Positions 35,937 to 43,119 of a DNA stretch of 64,000 nt are shown piece after piece. Location: assembly GCF_900113335.1 (NCBI RefSeq), contig NZ_FOOX01000007.1, forward strand, positions 161,434 to 225,433, read 5' to 3'. The translations under genes were made by a program, and so were the position numbers. Below the pieces are notes generated by a model. That model was not told the DNA's origin, made no database searches, and worked only from the letters and a program-made list of their open reading frames with translations. Within the stretch, counting starts at the first letter, position 1. Each line of letters starts with the position of its first letter. This stretch comes from Desulfotruncus arcticus DSM 17038. Its GTDB lineage: Bacteria; Bacillota; Desulfotomaculia; Desulfotomaculales; Desulfallaceae.

Positions 35937-36017
35937 ATGCTGAAAAAACACTATCTGTTAAGACCGGTGGCCCACTGCAAGGGTGGATGCCCGAGATGGT
36001 CCCGGGCAAGACAATAA
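35937..36017 (+). CDS. possible 26-residue cysteine/arginine-rich peptide
   Basis: ATG 35937 sits 6 bases after AAAGGGGGG, and the peptide (MLKKHYLLRPVAHCKGGCPR, then WSRARQ) ends at TAA 36015. A terminator follows at 36050. It is flanked by terminators on both sides, so it forms a complete small unit. There is no homology I can cite; the CKGGC pair could bind metal. Confidence 0.45.
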   Translation: MLKKHYLLRPVAHCKGGCPRWSRARQ

Positions 36018-36049
36018 ACTGCCTCAAAAATAAAATGCAATAAGAATTT

Positions 36050-36088
36050 TAGGAGATTCTGTTGATTTGCGGGAATCTCCTTTATTTT
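36050..36088 (+). terminator. rho-independent terminator
   Basis: AGGAGATTC and GAATCTCCT arms with a loop of about 13 bases, then TTTATTTT. Confidence 0.75.
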
Positions 36089-36216
36089 CTCTTGCTTTGC
36101 ATGTAAGTTGCTAATAAAATATGGTTATCATTATTATTATAATTACATAGTTTTTTCTTTTATAAAGTATCTTTTTTATTGTATAATGCTTAAAACAAAA
36201 AATAGGAGGAATTAAT

Positions 36217-36528
36217 ATGCCATTTGAAGTATATAGGCCCAGATCATCAAGAGAAAACGTTGTTGCCCTAACTAAGCATCATATTAGAATTGGCGGGAAA
36301 CTGGTGGATAAGTTGGGTGGCAATCGCGTTGAGGTTGCGTTTGATAGGGAAAAGAATAGGTTGCGTATTAAAGGTGTTGAAGATGGTGGCATGATGTTAA
36401 ATAAAAATAAAATCGGAGCGAGGGGTATTTTTAGGTACTTCGATATAGACAATAAAAAAGGAAGTTACGCTGCGGAATACAATGAAAAAGAAAATGCTGT
36501 ATTTGTTGATTTAAACCAGTCCAAGTAA
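36217..36528 (+). CDS. conserved-looking hypothetical protein, 103 residues
   Basis: ATG 36217 after ATAGGAGG. A compact basic N-terminus (MPFEVYRPRSSRENVVALT, RIGGKLVDKLGG) precedes GMMLNKNKIGARGIFRYFDI and a strand-rich end AAEYNEKENAVFVDL. The pattern suggests a small swapped-barrel or AbrB-like fold, but I cannot name a family. Confidence 0.7.
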   Translation: MPFEVYRPRSSRENVVALTKHHIRIGGKLVDKLGGNRVEVAFDREKNRLRIKGVEDGGMMLNKNKIGARGIFRYFDIDNKKGSYAAEYNEKENAVFVDLNQSK

Positions 36529-36614
36529 GTCCTTTTAAACCCTTTAAAAGGATTGACACGCCGCCCCGCCTAATTTAAAATTAAGCAAACAACTGTTTGG
36601 ATGGGGAATTTAAT

Positions 36615-37712
36615 ATGCGTACAGGTATTGCCAACCTGCCTTTGCATGGGCATCATTGCCCGCGCTGGTTATTTGATCGGATGGTGCGTCTCAGTGCGGT
36701 AATTATTGAGGCTGTGGTTGAAGAGTTTGGGCCGCAGGAAGTGCTGCGACGGATGGCCGACCCATTCTGGTTTCAGGCGCTAGGCTGCGTGGTGGGGTTT
36801 GACTGGCACTCTTCCGGCCTGACAACTGTGCTTTGTGGCGCGATGAAACAGGGTTTAATGGACAGACAGCAAAATCTTGGAGTATTTTTTGCCGGTGGCA
36901 AGGCTATGACTTCGCGCAAGACGCCATTAGAAATTGCAAGATACACTGAAAAATATGCTCTGCCGGATCACGTTCAAGAGCTTCAATATGCCAGCAGGCT
37001 ATCGGCTAAAGTTGACTCGGCAGCTATTCAGGATGGTTATCAAATCTATCACCATTTTTTTGTCTTTACAGGTAATGGAAATTGGGCTGTGGTGCAGCAG
37101 GGCATGAATGGGGAAAGAGGATGGGCCAGGCGTTATCACTGGATTAGCGATAGTTTAAATAGTTTTGTGGAAGAACCTCATCAGGCTGTTTGTGGCCGTC
37201 AAGCTGACAACGTGCTGAATATGGTGGCTAAAAATAGCTCGAAAGCCAGGGATGTGACCGTATACCTGGCTGGTGAGCAGCCGGAAAAAGTTATTTCCGG
37301 TCTTAGAAAAATAGCTGATTTGCCCGGTGATAAGCTGCTGCAGCTGCCCGGCGCCCACCCTGTCCCGCAAGCCGGCAGAATAGAAAAGACATTAAGGCGG
37401 CTCTATGACCTGGCACCTCAAAATTACGAGCAGTTAATCGGTACGGAAGGGGTGGGCCCTGCAACCGTCAGGGCCTTTGCCCTGGTAGGAGAGGTTATTT
37501 ACGGGGTTAAGGCAAGTTACCGGGATCCTGCAAGGTATTCTTTTGCCCATGGGGGCAAAGACGGTCACCCTTATCCGGTAGATAAAAAAGTTTATGACAG
37601 CTCTATTATGATGCTGGAAACGGCGGTTAGAAGGGCCAGAGCAGGTGACCGTGACAAAGTTGAAGCCCTGAGGCGCTTGGCGGCACTTCAGAAAGGGTTT
37701 TTTAAAAAATAA
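36615..37712 (+). CDS. DUF763 family protein
   Basis: 365 residues from ATG 36615 (GGATGGGG upstream; an in-frame start at 36597 is less likely). It begins MRTGIANLPLHGHHCPRWLF, as DUF763 proteins do (usually LHGGxxPxWL), and has DWHSSGLTTVLCGAMKQG and a C-terminal helix-hairpin-helix-like LIGTEGVGPATVRAFALVGE. The family is found in archaea and some bacteria; its function is unknown, though the HhH-like segment hints at DNA or nucleotide binding. Confidence 0.85.
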   Translation: MRTGIANLPLHGHHCPRWLFDRMVRLSAVIIEAVVEEFGPQEVLRRMADPFWFQALGCVVGFDWHSSGLTTVLCGAMKQGLMDRQQNLGVFFAGGKAMTSRKTPLEIARYTEKYALPDHVQELQYASRLSAKVDSAAIQDGYQIYHHFFVFTGNGNWAVVQQGMNGERGWARRYHWISDSLNSFVEEPHQAVCGRQADNVLNMVAKNSSKARDVTVYLAGEQPEKVISGLRKIADLPGDKLLQLPGAHPVPQAGRIEKTLRRLYDLAPQNYEQLIGTEGVGPATVRAFALVGEVIYGVKASYRDPARYSFAHGGKDGHPYPVDKKVYDSSIMMLETAVRRARAGDRDKVEALRRLAALQKGFFKK

Positions 37713-37747
37713 AAAAGTTGGGGTGATTTCGCATTAATAAACCTGAT

Positions 37748-38293
37748 TTGCCTAATTTATTGAAAGAGCTCAAGGAACTTTTAGATAGCCGGGCTTTCGA
37801 GCGCAGGCAGGTTGTGCTCTCCTCCGGCAAGACCAGCAATTATTATTTTGATGGTAGAAAGGTATCATTAAATCCTAAAGGCGCTTACTTAATTGCCAAT
37901 ATTATTTGTGACATGATCCGTAATGACAACGTGAATGCTATAGGTGGTCTTACGATGGGGGCGGATCCAATTGTGGGCGCCGTAGGAGTAGCGGCTTTCG
38001 AACAAGGAATGAATATGTCTTTGTTTATTGTCCGTAAGGAGGCTAAAAAGCACGGAACAATGCGTTTGATTGAAGGGCCCGCTTTACAGGCAGGACAGCG
38101 GGTGGTTGTGGTGGACGATGTAATTACCACCGGAGGTTCGATTATCAAGGCTGTGCAGGCAGTTAGAGAAGTTGGTTGTGAGGTGGTGAAAGCCATTGCC
38201 CTCGTTGACAGGCAAGAAGGCGGCGCTGAGGCTCTGCTGGAGATGGGGGTAAAGGTTGAAGCTATTTTTACGGCAGCTGATTTTGGATTATAG
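37748..38293 (+). CDS. pyrE: orotate phosphoribosyltransferase, orphan
   Basis: 181 residues from TTG 37748. It makes orotidine 5'-phosphate from orotate and PRPP. SSGKTSNYYFDGRKVSLNP is the substrate-side motif, and VVVVDDVITTGGSI binds PRPP. The start is uncertain: TTG 37748 lies 25 bases after GGGGTG, whereas an in-frame ATT at 37733 lies 9 bases after it, so a rare ATT start is possible. It is not in a pyr operon here. Confidence 0.92.
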   Translation: MPNLLKELKELLDSRAFERRQVVLSSGKTSNYYFDGRKVSLNPKGAYLIANIICDMIRNDNVNAIGGLTMGADPIVGAVGVAAFEQGMNMSLFIVRKEAKKHGTMRLIEGPALQAGQRVVVVDDVITTGGSIIKAVQAVREVGCEVVKAIALVDRQEGGAEALLEMGVKVEAIFTAADFGL

Positions 38294-38374
38294 TAAAGAT
38301 ACGCCGTTATAACCTCTTGGGGATAGACCACCATGCCGCTAACGCGGTACCAGCAGAAGAATGAAAAAGGTACG

Positions 38375-38405
38375 TAGGGGCGGACGGACGACCCTGTCCG
38401 CCCGC
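38375..38405. repeat. GGGCGGAC...GTCCGCCC palindrome, copy 2
   Basis: aggggcggacggacgaccct and gtccgcccgcc form an inverted repeat in the convergent gap after pyrE. Confidence 0.75.
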
Positions 38406-38443
38406 CAATGTGTTTGAGTTTAAGCATAATTTTTCTGGATAGA

Positions 38444-38476
38444 ACAAAAGGGAACCGGGTGCAGGTTCCCTTTTGT
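38444..38476. terminator. bidirectional terminator
   Basis: ACAAAAGGGAACC and GGTTCCCTTTTGT give U tails on both strands, serving pyrE and the minus-strand gene. Confidence 0.88.
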
Positions 38477-38489
38477 TTAGGATAGGGTT

Positions 38490-38783
38490 TTAAGATAAGA
38501 GCTGCTGTCTGATAACTTTACCTGACGCAGTTCTGGGAATTGCTTTAAACACTATCTCTATAGGCAGTGTCGGGTCATCGAAATTTTTGCGGCAAAATTC
38601 AATAATGTTTTCAGGTGAAGGAGGAGGACTGCCGGGTTCTACAAAAGCTTTTATTACCTGTTCGCCGTTAGGCGTGTTATAGGTTGTAATTACCACATCC
38701 TCCACCGCTGGATGATTGACGATGGTTTTTTCCATTTTACGTATTTTTAATACCAGATCATTTGAAAATGCCAGACCTTCCAT
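38490..38783 (-). CDS. stand-alone AMP-binding enzyme C-terminal domain
   Basis: 97 residues from ATG 38783 behind AAGGGGG. The sequence matches only the C-terminal domain of acyl-CoA synthetases: EKTIVNHPAVEDVVITTYNT, then IEFCRKNF and the catalytic-lysine end IPRTASGKVIRQQL. There is no N-terminal adenylation domain upstream. A good ribosome binding site argues for a deliberate free domain; alternatively it is a remnant of a degraded ligase. Confidence 0.8.
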   Translation of the reverse strand: MEGLAFSNDLVLKIRKMEKTIVNHPAVEDVVITTYNTPNGEQVIKAFVEPGSPPPSPENIIEFCRKNFDDPTLPIEIVFKAIPRTASGKVIRQQLLS

Positions 38784-39017
38784 GATAATCCCCCTTAGAT
38801 CTCCCTTTTATAAAACAGAATATTTATAATATTTATATAATTTTTACGGTTAAAATGCAACTATCTTTTGCTGAGCGGTTATTATAAAAAGTTAGGTGGT
38901 AAAATATCAGTTTTCAGTTAGCGCTAATAATATAGAATAGGAATTGTGAATTATAAAGCAAGGATTTTGGATTAAATAGTCGAATAATTATTTAATAAAT
39001 ATTATGGGGTGTTAATA

Positions 39018-40709
39018 ATGACTGGAGATAGAGCTACTGCAGAAAATACCCAGACCATCAAAGTTAATCTGGTAGGCGCTGGCGTATTAAATGTAAGAAA
39101 AGGTATTTCAGTGCTGGATCTGGTTCAATATGACGAATATCAAAGGAAATCACCCATTGTTGCCGTGATGGTTGATAACGCTTTATACGGTTTGCTCTGG
39201 GAACTGGAGCAGGACTGTACTGTAGAATTTATTGATATGGAAAGCTCCGACGGCATGCGTGTATATACCAGAAGCATGGTTATGCTGCTGGCTCGCGCCG
39301 CCAGTGAGGTGCTGCCCGGATGCAAGCTTAGAATGGAGCATACCCTGGGTAATGGCGTCTACGGGGAAATAGATTATGTCAGGCCGTTAAGAAAAACAGA
39401 CGTGGATAATATTGAAAAAAGAATGCACGAAATAGTAAAGGCTGACGAGCCGATAATTGTGCATAATGTGCAAAGGGAAGATGTAGAAAATTTGTTTAAA
39501 AAATCCGGTCAGACTGAAAAACTGAATTTAATGCGCTATCGTAAGAATCCGGGTGTGTATGTTCATACCTGCGGTTGGTTTAATGACTTTACTTACGGCA
39601 ATATGGTTCCCAGCACAGGGTACCTGGGCATCTTCAGGCTTCGCTATTATATGCCCGGATTCATTTTGGAACTGCCGCGGAAAGAAAACCCCCAGGTTGT
39701 TCCAATTTATGTTGAACAGGGTAAGCTGGCCAATATTTATTATGAATCTGTAAAATGGAGCAAAATCCTTGGTGTAAGCAATCTGATTGATCTTAATGAT
39801 CTGGTTGAAAAGGGCAAGGCCGGTGATTTAATAAGGGTTGCCGAGGCCTTCCAGGAAAAGAAAATTTCAGAAATCGCCGATCAAATTGCCAGGAACATTG
39901 ACTTAATCCGGGTAGTATTAATTGCCGGCCCATCTTCTTCAGGTAAAACCACTTTTGCCCAGCGCCTTGGCGTGCAGCTGCGAATTCATGGTATTAAGCC
40001 GGTACCGGTATCAATGGATGATTACTTTGTTGACCGGGAAAAGACTCCCCGGGACGAAAAAGGTGAATATGACTTTGAATGCTTGGAGGCAATCGACAGC
40101 GAACTGTTTAATGAACATATTATTAGTTTAATCCAGGGTGAAGAAATAGAATTGCCGTCATATGATTTTATAACAGGCAGCAGGCAAAAAAGCAACAAGA
40201 CTTTGAAACTCGGTGACAGGGATTTACTGATCATTGAAGGTATCCACGGTCTTAATGATAAACTGACTTCTTCTATACCCAAAGGTCGTAAGTTTAAAAT
40301 TTATGTCAGCGCTTTAACCCAGATCAACCTTGATAATCATAACTGGGTTCCTACTACCTATCTGCGCATATTAAGACGCATAGTCCGTGATTATAACAGC
40401 CGCGGCAATAATGCCACTGATACCATCCGCCGTTGGCCGTCTGTGCGCCGGGGTGAGGAAAAGCATATTTTTCCGTTTCAAGAAAGTGCCGATATAATGT
40501 TTAACTCGGCGTTAATATATGAGATAGCGGTGTTAAAGGGTTATGCAGAACCTTTGTTAAAAGAAGTCAGCCGTGATAATCCCGAGTATGCAATGGCGCG
40601 CCGTTTACGCCGTTTCCTGGGTTATTTTGTGCCCATATCCTGCGAGGACATTCCATATAATTCTATTATCAGGGAATTTATCGGCGACTCTTGTTTTGCA
40701 GTGAAATAA
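39018..40709 (+). CDS. TGS/tRNA-synthetase-like domain nucleoside (uridine) kinase
   Basis: 563 residues from ATG 39018 (GGGGTG). An N-terminal TGS-like segment and a threonyl-tRNA-synthetase-type second domain (MEHTLGNGVYGEIDYVRPLR) precede a uridine-kinase/phosphoribulokinase domain from about 290, with P-loop LIAGPSSSGKTTFAQRL, VSMDDYFVDREKTPRDE and IIEGIHGLNDKL. Such fusions are common in Clostridia and are annotated as nucleoside kinases. Phosphorylation of uridine/cytidine is the likely reaction. Confidence 0.92.
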   Translation: MTGDRATAENTQTIKVNLVGAGVLNVRKGISVLDLVQYDEYQRKSPIVAVMVDNALYGLLWELEQDCTVEFIDMESSDGMRVYTRSMVMLLARAASEVLPGCKLRMEHTLGNGVYGEIDYVRPLRKTDVDNIEKRMHEIVKADEPIIVHNVQREDVENLFKKSGQTEKLNLMRYRKNPGVYVHTCGWFNDFTYGNMVPSTGYLGIFRLRYYMPGFILELPRKENPQVVPIYVEQGKLANIYYESVKWSKILGVSNLIDLNDLVEKGKAGDLIRVAEAFQEKKISEIADQIARNIDLIRVVLIAGPSSSGKTTFAQRLGVQLRIHGIKPVPVSMDDYFVDREKTPRDEKGEYDFECLEAIDSELFNEHIISLIQGEEIELPSYDFITGSRQKSNKTLKLGDRDLLIIEGIHGLNDKLTSSIPKGRKFKIYVSALTQINLDNHNWVPTTYLRILRRIVRDYNSRGNNATDTIRRWPSVRRGEEKHIFPFQESADIMFNSALIYEIAVLKGYAEPLLKEVSRDNPEYAMARRLRRFLGYFVPISCEDIPYNSIIREFIGDSCFAVK

Positions 40710-40727
40710 AAAAGGGGGAGAAGCCTA

Positions 40728-41081
40728 ATGTCCGGTGAAATTGCTGATTTGCTTAAAGAAGGCATGGAAAAAACAGGTGAGATTAGTTTTGAACTGAATG
40801 ATGGGAAAATTTTAGATGCTGATGTTAAAGATGTTACAGTCTTTTATAAGCTTTTAGGAGAATCCCGGTTTAAATTTTTCCGCAGTAACGATTTTAAGTT
40901 GGTTTTTGTGCACCTAACAGAGGATTGGATGCGTCAGGCCAAAATTGATCTTAAAGACCTTAATTGCAGTGACATCCCTATTGAAGTGACCATTGCCTGG
41001 GGAGAAAAAGAAGACACCATGTCGGTAAGGTGTCCGGGAGGTATAAATTTTAGCACGACTGCCATGCATATAGATAATTAG
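40728..41081 (+). CDS. hypothetical protein, 117 residues
   Basis: ATG 40728 after AAAGGGGGAG, 18 bases behind the nucleoside kinase, so probably cotranscribed. An alpha N-terminus (EIADLLKEGMEKTGEISFEL) leads into strand-rich sequence with FKFFRSNDFKLVFVHLTEDW. There are two cysteines and no membrane segment. Not recognised. Confidence 0.78.
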   Translation: MSGEIADLLKEGMEKTGEISFELNDGKILDADVKDVTVFYKLLGESRFKFFRSNDFKLVFVHLTEDWMRQAKIDLKDLNCSDIPIEVTIAWGEKEDTMSVRCPGGINFSTTAMHIDN

Positions 41082-41089
41082 TGCATAAG

Positions 41090-41404
41090 CTAGATTGTTT
41101 GTCTTATGGGTATTTTAATTTCCCTGATCGTTCTTGGTTGTGGGTCGCTAATATATACTTCGACAATAAAGTAGGAATAGTACTTTTTGATGGCGGTAGC
41201 CAGCCCAAAGGTTCTTAATCCGTGCCGGTCCAAAATCTGCACCAACTCACCGTAAACTCTGGCTTCGATGAAAAGTTTTTCAGTCAGGTCCTCATGGGCA
41301 GTGCCAACCAGAGTTTTGCTGACCGCCATTTCAAATTCATCCAATGCCGGTATGAGCGGAGATATTTCATATTTATTGTAATCTTCTATTAAATCAATCA
41401 TCAT
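41090..41404 (-). CDS. hypothetical protein, 104 residues
   Basis: Two adjacent ATGs (41404, 41401) follow AGGAGGTATTT. The helical N-terminus (MMIDLIEDYNKYEISPLIPA) is followed by a basic C-terminal strand region (PQPRTIREIKIPIRQTI). Soluble, no cysteines. Not recognised. It is convergent with the preceding gene, 8 bases apart. Confidence 0.7.
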   Translation of the reverse strand: MMIDLIEDYNKYEISPLIPALDEFEMAVSKTLVGTAHEDLTEKLFIEARVYGELVQILDRHGLRTFGLATAIKKYYSYFIVEVYISDPQPRTIREIKIPIRQTI

Positions 41405-41412
41405 AAATACCT

Positions 41413-41445
41413 CCTGACGGGCGGACAGGGTAGTCCGTCCCTGCC
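41413..41445. repeat. GGGCGGACAGGG...TCCGTCCC palindrome, copy 3
   Basis: gacgggcggacagggtagtc and cgtccctgccg, just upstream of a minus-strand gene. Confidence 0.7.
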
Positions 41446-41530
41446 GCTATTTATCTTGGAATATATTAACATTAATGCTTTAAAATGTCTATATATAACA
41501 AGTTGTCTTTATCCCTAAAAATAAGACAAT

Positions 41531-41557
41531 AACCCCCGCAGAAGTATCGCGGGGGTT
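41531..41557 (-). terminator. terminator of the zinc-ribbon gene
   Basis: AACCCCCGC / GCGGGGGTT stem; on the minus strand it is followed by a T-rich stretch. Confidence 0.75.
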
Positions 41558-41589
41558 GGTTTTGGAAGCTCCGCTTCCCATCATTAGCC

Positions 41590-41763
41590 TCATGTGAAAA
41601 ATCCTTTTTTATTACTGCTGCTGCAGCCACACCGGGAATCTGTTGCCAGTTTGACGTTGCTGCTGCCGCAGTGCGGGCAGGTTGTTTTGACCGGCTTGAT
41701 AAACATGTATTTGATAATAAAGTCTTTGGAACATTGATGGCACTTGTAATTAACTTGCGGCAT
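41590..41763 (-). CDS. FmdB-type zinc-ribbon small protein
   Basis: 57 residues from ATG 41763 with AAAGGAGGG upstream. Two CxxC pairs (YKCHQCSKDF and TTCPHCGSSN) form a zinc ribbon like the FmdB/CxxC regulatory family; the tail CGCSSSNKKGFFT is rich in cysteine and serine. The role is unknown, possibly regulatory or metal-binding. Confidence 0.8.
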   Translation of the reverse strand: MPQVNYKCHQCSKDFIIKYMFIKPVKTTCPHCGSSNVKLATDSRCGCSSSNKKGFFT

Positions 41764-41879
41764 TGTTATCCCTCCTTTATCTAGATATTAGTATATTAAA
41801 AATAAAAAATCAATATTAAAAATCGGCTCCTTTGCTTTATGAAATAAATCAGTGGTGAGGGCTTTGGGGGAATGGTTCT

Positions 41880-42134
41880 TTGAAAACATTTTACGTGTAT
41901 GTTCTAATTTGCAGTGACGGGACATTATATACTGGTTACACCACATCTATTGAGGATAGATTAAAGAAGCATAACCTCGGGCTTGCCAGTAAATACACCC
42001 GGACCAGGCTGCCGGTTAAATTAGTTTATTACGAAACAACAGCTTCAAAAAGTTTAGCTATGCAAAGGGAATACGTTATTAAAAGGATGTCTCGCACTGA
42101 AAAACTAGCACTTATCAGTCAGGAGTCAGAATGA
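41880..42134 (+). CDS. GIY-YIG nuclease superfamily protein (UPF0213/YhbQ type)
   Basis: 84 residues from TTG 41880 (TTTGGGGGAA upstream). FYVYVLICSDGTLYTGYTTS is the GIY-YIG core, followed by RLKKHNLGLASKYTRTRLPV and QREYVIKRMSRTEKLALI. The last residues (SQESE) and the stop are encoded by a GGAGTCA repeat copy (cagtcaggagtcagaatga), so a repeat has replaced or extended the C-terminus. Confidence 0.92.
   Translation: MKTFYVYVLICSDGTLYTGYTTSIEDRLKKHNLGLASKYTRTRLPVKLVYYETTASKSLAMQREYVIKRMSRTEKLALISQESE
42113..42134. repeat. GGAGTCA repeat copy inside the GIY-YIG gene end
   Basis: tcagtcaggagtcagaatga is the same core as the intergenic heptamer clusters, here in frame at the end of a coding sequence. 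Confidence 0.8.
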
Positions 42135-42234
42135 GAGAACTGTTTATCGTCTCGAAGTATTCTGAGCACCTGAATAGTAACAAATATTTAACCCTTAAAC
42201 GGGAAAACGTAAGTTTAAAATGGAGTGGATTGGT

Positions 42235-42699
42235 ATGATTATTATTAGCGCCTGTTTGGCCGGCGAACGCTGCAGGTATACCGGTGATGGCTTTGATTTT
42301 CCTCACTTGCGTCAATTGGTGGAAGAAGGAAAGGCCCTTCCGGTTTGCCCGGAGGTGTTGGGTGGGCTGCAAACACCGCGGGAGCCAAATGAAATTGTGG
42401 GTGGCTCCGGCTTTGCTGTGCTGGATGGCAAAGCCAGGGTATTGACAAGTGCAGGCAGCGATAAAACAAGAGAATTTATACGTGGGGCCAGGGCGGTTTT
42501 GCGAACGGCCCTGGACAGCGGTGTCAAAACAGCAATTCTAAAAGAACGCAGCCCTTCTTGCGGAAGCAGTATGATTTATGACGGCAGTTTTAACGGAAAG
42601 AGAATTCCCGGCTGTGGCTGTACTGCCGCGCTGCTGATTAGAAATGGCATCAGTGTTTTTTCTGAAGAGAACTATAACAAGAATATATGTTTTGATTGA
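42235..42699 (+). CDS. DUF523 family protein
   Basis: 154 residues from ATG 42235 (GGAGTGG 8 bases upstream; ATG 42220 lacks a site). It starts MIIISACLAGERCRYTGDG, has LPVCPEVLGGLQTPREP and the ERSPSCGSSMIYDG and IPGCGCTAALL motifs, all typical of DUF523. Conserved cysteines suggest metal or cluster binding; the function is unknown. Confidence 0.9.
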   Translation: MIIISACLAGERCRYTGDGFDFPHLRQLVEEGKALPVCPEVLGGLQTPREPNEIVGGSGFAVLDGKARVLTSAGSDKTREFIRGARAVLRTALDSGVKTAILKERSPSCGSSMIYDGSFNGKRIPGCGCTAALLIRNGISVFSEENYNKNICFD

Positions 42700-42708
42700 T
42701 GTTGGGTG

Positions 42709-42737
42709 TTGACACGAAATAAGTGAGAATATATAAT
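42709..42737 (+). promoter_or_regulatory. consensus sigma-A promoter
   Basis: TTGACA, exactly 17 bases, TATAAT. It points to the two-hairpin repeat at 42759 and the small membrane protein at 42909, so the repeat forms the transcript leader. Confidence 0.85.
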
Positions 42738-42758
42738 AAACCAAACAAATGTTCATTG

Positions 42759-42882
42759 ATCTCGTTAACCGCCGCTAAGACTCCCGCCTCTATAGGCGGA
42801 AGTTAAGCGGCGATAAACTCGAAATAAGTGCGACTAAGGTTCAGGTGGGGTCAGAACCCACCTGAACCAAGTCTTTTTTATT
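42759..42882 (+). repeat. two-hairpin repeat, copy 3
   Basis: Same design as copy 2, but the right arm of the first hairpin reads GGCGGAAGTTAAGCGGC rather than GGCGGGAGTCTTAGCGGC, shortening the stem, and the second hairpin has lost a base in its arm (AGAACCCACC). Confidence 0.93.
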
Positions 42883-42908
42883 AGTTTATTGTTTGGTGGT
42901 GATTAATT

Positions 42909-43118
42909 TTGCAGGGAAATACAGCTGCAATCCATAGAACATATGAGCGAAAAGCTGTTGTTTTGGAAAAGCCAAAACAAAGAGAAAAGCCGTTTATAGA
43001 TAGGGTCATGCACTGGCTGGAAAGCGAGGAACCTGCAGGCCAGCACATGGCAGGTTACGGCTTTTTGGCGCTGACGGCACTTTATTTTATTGGTGCCATT
43101 TTGCGGGCTGTTTTTTAA
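42909..43118 (+). CDS. small single-TM membrane protein
   Basis: 69 residues from TTG 42909 after GGTGGTG. A basic soluble N-terminus (RTYERKAVVLEKPKQREKPF) precedes one membrane segment (FLALTALYFIGAILRAVF) at the C-terminus. Driven by the consensus promoter through the repeat leader. Function unknown. Confidence 0.65.
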   Translation: MQGNTAAIHRTYERKAVVLEKPKQREKPFIDRVMHWLESEEPAGQHMAGYGFLALTALYFIGAILRAVF

Positions 43119-43119
43119 A

